NCBI GenBank assembly: GCA_029582265.1
Contig: CM055828.1
Span: 9,089,902 to 9,153,901 of the forward strand
Length of the DNA stretch: 64,000 bases
Source of the DNA: Zoroaster sp. YZ-2022
Lineage: Eukaryota > Echinodermata > Asteroidea > Forcipulatida > Zoroasteridae
Direction: 5' to 3'
The first letter of the stretch is position 1. Every line of letters starts with the position of its first letter. The translations under genes were made by a program, and so were the position numbers. This document shows, in pieces, positions 58,271 to 64,000 of this stretch. The notes under the pieces were generated by a model, which saw only the letters and a program-made list of their open reading frames with translations, had not been told where the DNA came from and did not search any database.

Positions 58271-59030
58271 ATCATATTTTCTCCTTGGCAACGCAAAATG
58301 TCTACTCCAACAGCGCGTGTATTTTGTGAGCGCCCCAAAACGTGATCGATCATCGCTAGAAAGCTTCCAGTATCACCACAATAACGTTAAGCGTGATCTG
58401 AGCAAAATTTACTGGTATTTATTACCCAAACGTTTAACCCACTTTGTGCTATCGTTATATGTACAACTCTCAACGGTGTTGACGGAACTACTTAATTCTT
58501 CATTTCTGTAAAATGTGTACATACCTTGATCTTCTCTCTACAACGGATCTACTTATTGTCTATCGCCATGATTGAATGAGATCGCCAGATATCGAAGTCT
58601 CGTAACCAATGGTTGATATCCCATGATTTAAAACTGGTATCGTGACGGTGAAAGTTTGACGGAAGTCACGATCGCAGAGCGAAAGTTGTTTTTTCTGCTA
58701 CCAGAAATCCACAAGCTTGGATTCTCATTTTATTTTGCAAACACGATGCACATTACAATACAACAACAACAACAATTCAATAAAACTTTTATAAAATAAT
58801 TATAGAAGTGTTCCTGATTTATTGCCATCGTTATGAGGCGTCCGAGATGGATCGTATGCACGTTAGTAGTGACTTTTTAAGGACGTCCAGAAAGAAAACT
58901 TGAAAGTATTTTTCAACAAAAATGTATCTGAAACCTTGCAAAATATATGTTTAAGATGTGGTTGACACAAATTTAATAATTTTCGCATGCAAAATTAACC
59001 TATGAAAACGTTTTATAAGTTGATATTTTT
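58271..59030. other. no gene seen (interior of E2)
   Basis: Mixed sequence with a short CAACAACAACAACAA tract near 58761. Open frames here lack domain or splice support. Confidence 0.5.
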
Positions 59031-59289
59031 TTGGTAAGTTTTTCCGTCCACTTTTGACGGAAATTTGAAAGTGTTGTCCTTAAAATTATTTACAAGAATT
59101 TCAGAATTTGTTTCAATTATCTTGAGTATTAACCTGCATGTCCACTGACATGTTGAAACACTTGATTGGTGTTTGTAGTTATTTGCAAAAAATATATGGC
59201 CATCGGGAAAATGCTAACGTTACTGGCCCCCTTTACCGTGTTTTCTGTCATATGTATTTTATTTTTTTCTCTAATTGTTTTTTTGCCAT

Positions 59290-59350
59290 TGTGTTTGTGA
59301 TTGTTTCTGCCCTGTGAAATAATAAATGAAATGAAATGAAATGAATGAAA
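59290..59350 (+). repeat. retroelement-like 3' tail
   Basis: TTTCTGCCCTGTGAAATAAT is followed by AATGAAATGAAATGAAATGA, a short tail repeat like those at the 3' ends of non-LTR retrotransposons. No upstream reverse transcriptase is present. Confidence 0.45.
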
Positions 59351-59351
59351 T

Positions 59352-59605
59352 TACGGATTGAAATTCAGCATTTTACAAGAGAATCCTTTATTGAAATAAA
59401 CTGAAACACCAAACTGGTAATTTCATTTGTAAGTTACTGTCCAGTTGATGATATAACCTTACATGTGTGTGTAGGTGCGTCATTTAGGGTAAATTGGGGA
59501 TACGTTCCTTAATATTTGTATCTAGTAAAATCAGTGGTTAAACAACTTTGTCCACTTTGACAAGCACTAACTTTCCAGTAAATCATAGTAGGAGGACACT
59601 GTGAA
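59352..59605 (-). repeat. dispersed repeat C with the empty Tc1 target site
   Basis: In reverse complement this segment reads TTTACTGGAAAGTTAGTGCT, CCACTGATTTTACTAGATAC, AAATATTAAGGAACG, TTTACCCTAAATGACGC and AACTTACAAATGAAATTACC. Its first part matches 40235-40329 (left flank of the Tc1), TTAAGG matches its right flank, and its last part matches 38613-38725. Confidence 0.8.
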
Positions 59606-60262
59606 ATTCCACGCCTGCAAATTCTTAAAAATGTTGCAGGAGGTAACCGACTAACTGACCCTGAATGAACCAAGTCGCTAAATCAAGGTGACGTGGGTGA
59701 CCAGCTACATGTATCCACAAATTTCTAATATCTGCCTACATGGTATTCGATGAAAAATAAAAATAAATAAATTACTAGACTGGTATTAAGTGAATTTATG
59801 AATTTTTTTTATCATAAAGAGACTTAAAATTATAATTAATTTTGTGTTGAGGTGTGAATGGGTTTCATAATGCGCTAAAGAATAATTAATAATATTGATT
59901 CTTCACAAGCATGTGAAGATAGATCTATTTTCTCTAGTCTCATTAGGACACACGCCTCAAAACCCTCAATAGGACTGAGCTAATGGGTTTAAAAGCAAAT
60001 TACACTTGGTTTTGGTATCGGATTGCTTAATGGGGTACATGTGTACAACCTAGGCATATTATGTACATCAGGCCTGGGTTTTTACATTTGTTTTTAAGGG
60101 AAATTATGCTGAAATTATATAAGATTATGGCCACCCATCTGGGTTAGGCTGGTGCCTTCATGGAGTCCCCAGAGTGTTGTGGTATGTTGATGTGATCTGT
60201 GTACAGTGCTGCAGTAATACAGTGTAGATACATGTAGCCAAATGAATCTATAATGACCAGAT
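59606..60262. other. intergenic, no gene seen
   Basis: AT-rich. Nothing was recognised. Confidence 0.55.
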
Positions 60263-60265
60263 ATA

Positions 60266-60401
60266 GACAACAGGGCCTCGGTCTTAACCGTGGCCTCCGC
60301 GCGGCCATATGCCGAAGTGGCCCTCCTAGTTGGCCATAATGCCCCTTTGGTTAGCCTAGAAATTTGGATGCAGCCAATCCTTAAGGTCGAGGCCTGGACA
60401 A
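60266..60401. mobile_element. 126-bp MITE with CAGGGCCTCGG termini
   Basis: CAGGGCCTCGGTCTTAACC at the left is inverted at the right (CTTAAGGTCGAGGCCTG). GACAA flanks both sides. The interior has three GGCCAxATGCC-like segments. The 5-bp flank repeat leaves the superfamily open. Confidence 0.6.
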
Positions 60402-61244
<843 letters not shown>

Positions 61245-61320
61245 AATAATAATGGACACTTATATTGCGCCGGTATCTGCCAAGTTTGACGCTCATGGCG
61301 CATGAACATTATTACCCCTG
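61245..61320. repeat. AATAATAATGGACACTTATATTGCGCC dispersed repeat
   Basis: AATGGACACTTATATTGCGC followed by TATCTGCCAAGTTTGACGCT and CATGGCGCATGA is the marine-invertebrate 'TATATxGCGCC' repeat also seen at 56757-56835. Confidence 0.55.
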
Positions 61321-61384
61321 TCATCGGGCCAGTTATATCATTCCTAGAACCATCTCAACTCCCTGGCAAGTATCACTATGAACA

Positions 61385-61565
61385 TCTCCTCCGTGAATGC
61401 ACCGTGAAAGCTCGGTGAATTGCACTTTTTCCGTGAATTTCACGGCGCTCGTTCCCATTTCACCGTGTGGTCACGGTGTGAGAGCACCGTGAATGCACGG
61501 TGAAACCACCGTTAAACAAATCTTTTGTTTGGTCCTCTGTGAAAGCTGGGTGAAAACGCGGTGAA
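61385..61565. repeat. cluster of CACCGTGAA / TTCACGGTG motifs
   Basis: At least nine variants of (C)ACCGTGAA, CGGTGAA or their inverse (TTTCACCGTG, TCACGGTG) lie within 180 bp, at irregular 10-25-bp spacing and in both orientations. The cause is unknown. Confidence 0.7.
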
Positions 61566-63194
61566 CCTCGAAAGCTCAGTTGAGGCCGGCTCATTAACTA
61601 CATCAAAGGAAGTTATCCTCTTGCCCATTGTTGACGCTTTTGTGCATGTGATAATCCCTCTTGGATGGAAGGTAAACACACTAAACATAACGGTACTGTT
61701 GGTATTTGGGCAAGGATGGGTTCTCTATTTGGTTGAGTTATAGGTTGCTTGAAAAATTCTGCTACGACTTGACGGGCAGGTTACATTTTCGGCATTGCAA
61801 TTTGCGTGCGCTGATCGTTTGCAACGATACAGGGGCCCCATTGCTTTTTGTTTGGCTTTCTTTAGCAGTAGAGGAAAATACAGTAGGCCTTCGATGTCCG
61901 TTAACAATAAATGTAACTGTGAAATGATTAAATTCGCTGCCAAGGCTCATAGAAAACACAATTCTGGCAGCTACAACAATCCTCTTTAACCCCGGCAGGA
62001 CTTTGGCGAAGAAGCGGTCTCGTGTTTTGTATGTTTGCAAATTTATTTATGTTATTGTTTATGAACCGGTGAGGTTTATAGTTTTGCGATATGACTCGAT
62101 TAACGAAGCGTCGTTTATTCACGATCGTACCGTGACTTGTATAGTGAGAGCCCGCGAAACCGTTGTTGCAATCATTCACGGTGACCTCTAGTGCACGTTC
62201 AAAATGCATGCACGCCGCCGATTACCAGCCGCGACCATGTGCTCGCAGTGTAGTAGCCGGGGAACCCCGTAACAACACACTTGCTTACCACACGCAGTCC
62301 TCATTTCCAGGATCGTGTAAACATTACCAACGTCGAAGTGTCATTATCTGGGTTCCTTCCTCCATGAATCATGTGTTTCTACTTTTTCCGTGCTATGATG
62401 TACTTTATGCTTTACAAGGAATCGAATTGTTTTTATTCAAAGCAAATGGATTAATAATGATACTTGGCTTGTCACTTGAAATAATTTATTTGGCAATAGG
62501 CCTATGTATTTGTTTAATCCAGCATTGGTGTGCAGGAATAGTAATGCAAGAATGTGTAATGCAATGGGCGATGGTCAACCTGGGATTTTTAGAACTGAAA
62601 GTTAACCCATAAACTTTAATATAAACAGGAAACTGAACATCAACAAGTTACCCTAAATATAAAGCTTTTAGGCCTAGTCATGCACACGTATCAAAAGCGA
62701 TGCTAAATAGTGTTTAAAGTTTATATTGATGATTTATATGTACTGAAGTTTTAATACCTTGACGGTTGTGCCTACACTTGTCATTGATAACAGATCGAAT
62801 CATTACAAACGGCTTTAATTTGTTCTTCTCCATGGAACTGTCGCTCTACAACATCTTACAATAATAAAACTAATTTTCTGTCTAATCTGTCTCCGTTATT
62901 TTTCCTCCTTACTCAAAACATAGTGCCATCAAAATTAGAGTTTTTCGTTACATGAGATGAGAAAAGGGACATCAAACCTCGGACGAATGACGATGCTCAT
63001 TGATTGTTGATTATATCAATAAAATAATAATCATGAAGTTAAATTATCAAAACCGTAAGAAGATGATAGTCCATAATAAATTGGTTTCACACACAGCAGC
63101 TGCTTCATGAGGTCATGTCCCCTGACGTGCTGATACAATTACGTGGGTAGTACACTTGGAAGGAGCCAGGCTGAAGTGCGCCCTCTTCGTTCAA
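61566..63194. other. intergenic, no gene supported
   Basis: Several overlapping frames (for example 62163-62612) exist but show neither known domains nor splice sites, and opposite-strand frames are equally long. Confidence 0.5.
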
Positions 63195-63199
63195 GAATT

Positions 63200-63810
63200 G
63201 TTTTCTTTAAAAAAATGTTTTCATTCCCAACAATTCTAACGATTAAACTTCACAAAATTGTGTTATGATAGCTGAGTTCAAAATCGACTCATGTCTTGAA
63301 TTTTCAATAACATACATGAAGCCAGCTTAAGAAATAATGAGCAAATTTGTTGACAAATTTGAGACTCTTTGCTCAATGCGAGGTGCCCAATATCGATCAG
63401 TGAACTTCCATAAACAGAGATTGCCCGGCCGAGCGCGTCATGCGTCGGCATGGGGTCGACCGGCGTGCAGCGTGTACCAGATTCATTCCTTGTGTCTCTT
63501 CGTTGAAGATTTCTTTCTTAGAAATCCTTGCCAAAAAATCACAACGCTTTTATTAAACGTCACCAAAATTGTCTCATGATATCGGACCATAAGTTCGAAT
63601 CATGTCTTGAATTTTTAATAACATACATGAAGCCGCTAAGAAATAATGAGCAAATTTGTTGACAAATTTGAGACTCTTTGCTCAAGTACGAGGTGCCCAA
63701 TATCGATCAGTGAACTTCCATAAACAGAGATTGCCCGGCCGAACGCGTCGCATGTCGGCATGGGGTCGACCGCGTGCAGCGTGTACCAGATTCATTCCTT
63801 GTTGGTACCT
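63200..63810 (+). repeat. tandem duplication, period ~305 bp, two copies
   Basis: GAAATAATGAGCAAATTTGT, ATCGATCAGTGAACTTCCAT, CAGAGATTGCCCGGCCGA and GTGTACCAGATTCATTCCTT occur near 63330-63490 and again near 63640-63800. The 5' portion (CATGTCTTGAATTTT) is duplicated too, with more divergence before it. Both copies have partial open frames, but indels between copies break the frame, so no protein is inferred. Confidence 0.9.
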
Positions 63811-64000
63811 TGATTTCCAAAATGCCGCGCCAAAAAAATTGAAAGGGAACTGAGAAATCACTTTAGTGACATTACAAGTATCTTAGAAAATTGTTGGACC
63901 ATTAGACAAATTTATTCAATGTTTGATCGGGGGATAGACATACGCCATGATTTGCTCCACGATCAACGAAACGGGCATTGACAAGTTTAATATGTACCTG
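63811..64000. other. window end, nothing seen
   Basis: No feature was recognised. The sequence continues beyond the window. Confidence 0.5.

Larger units (their letters stand above)
53797..59254. mobile_element. 5.5-kb inverted-terminal-repeat unit E2
   Basis: The left end TATATGACAGAAAACACAGT followed by AAAGGGGGCCAGTAAC is inverted at the right (GTTACTGGCCCCCTTTACCG then TGTTTTCTGTCATATG). The right terminus is homologous over about 190 bp to both ends of E1 (TTCAACATGTCAGTGGACAT). The interior carries scattered TCACGTTAGC motifs, two hAT-like MITEs and the 157-bp satellite. No transposase was recognised. Confidence 0.75.

Noticed and set aside
62163..62612. 149-codon plus-strand frame with hydrophobic C-terminal half
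   Set aside because: There is no conserved motif, the composition matches the surrounding DNA, and competing frames exist on the other strand.

Overview
This is animal nuclear DNA: AT-rich, intron-bearing, gene-poor and repeat-dense. The source is very probably a sea star (Asteroidea). The decisive evidence is a two-exon gene at 2912-3877 for a relaxin/insulin-type precursor. Its B chain (C-x11-C) and A chain (CC-x3-C-x8-C) have the layout of starfish relaxin-like gonad-stimulating peptide (RGP), and its intron has the conserved phase-1 position of the insulin/relaxin family. Many TAGGCCTA-type octamers and the hAT, Tc1 and fold-back element load also fit an echinoderm.

Layout. 1-2900: simple repeats and two inverted-repeat elements. 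2900-4150: the RGP gene, whose intron holds a (TA)n tract and a fold-back MITE. 4443-5122: a non-autonomous hAT-like element with an 8-bp target duplication. 5100-11800: mostly featureless AT-rich DNA with dispersed repeats. 11800-14454: a 51/52-bp minisatellite. 17230-18125: a minus-strand two-exon gene for a 104-residue secreted-then-anchored membrane protein. 24209-26430: a gene for a basic, probably DNA-binding protein, flanked by clusters of a 14-bp motif GGTAACGGAATTAC in opposing orientation. 29017-29163: a possible 48-residue ORF. 31210-36661: a composite fold-back element. Its arms carry tandem 22-bp repeats, its centre holds a frameshifted integrase-like (DDE) gene remnant, and a second 1.1-kb palindrome is nested in one arm. 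38392-38596: a likely coding exon. 39092-44997: another fold-back element carrying three secondary insertions: a 456-bp MITE, an intact Tc1-like transposon with a DD34E transposase, and a 2-kb array of a 44-bp repeat. 45705-51214 and 53797-59254: two related 5.5-kb units bounded by the same terminal inverted repeat. 52777-52998: a minus-strand first exon resembling transposase-derived zinc-finger proteins. 57560-58270: a higher-order satellite of five 31-bp submonomers. 59350-64000: dispersed repeats, including a paralogous empty site for the Tc1 insertion, and a tandem duplication at the end.

The host genes (RGP, the small membrane protein, the exon at 38.4 kb) are unrelated neighbours, not a pathway. 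Most of the window is a record of nested insertions, fold-back elements and tandem-array growth. All calls rest on reading the sequence and on family knowledge; nothing was searched or computed.
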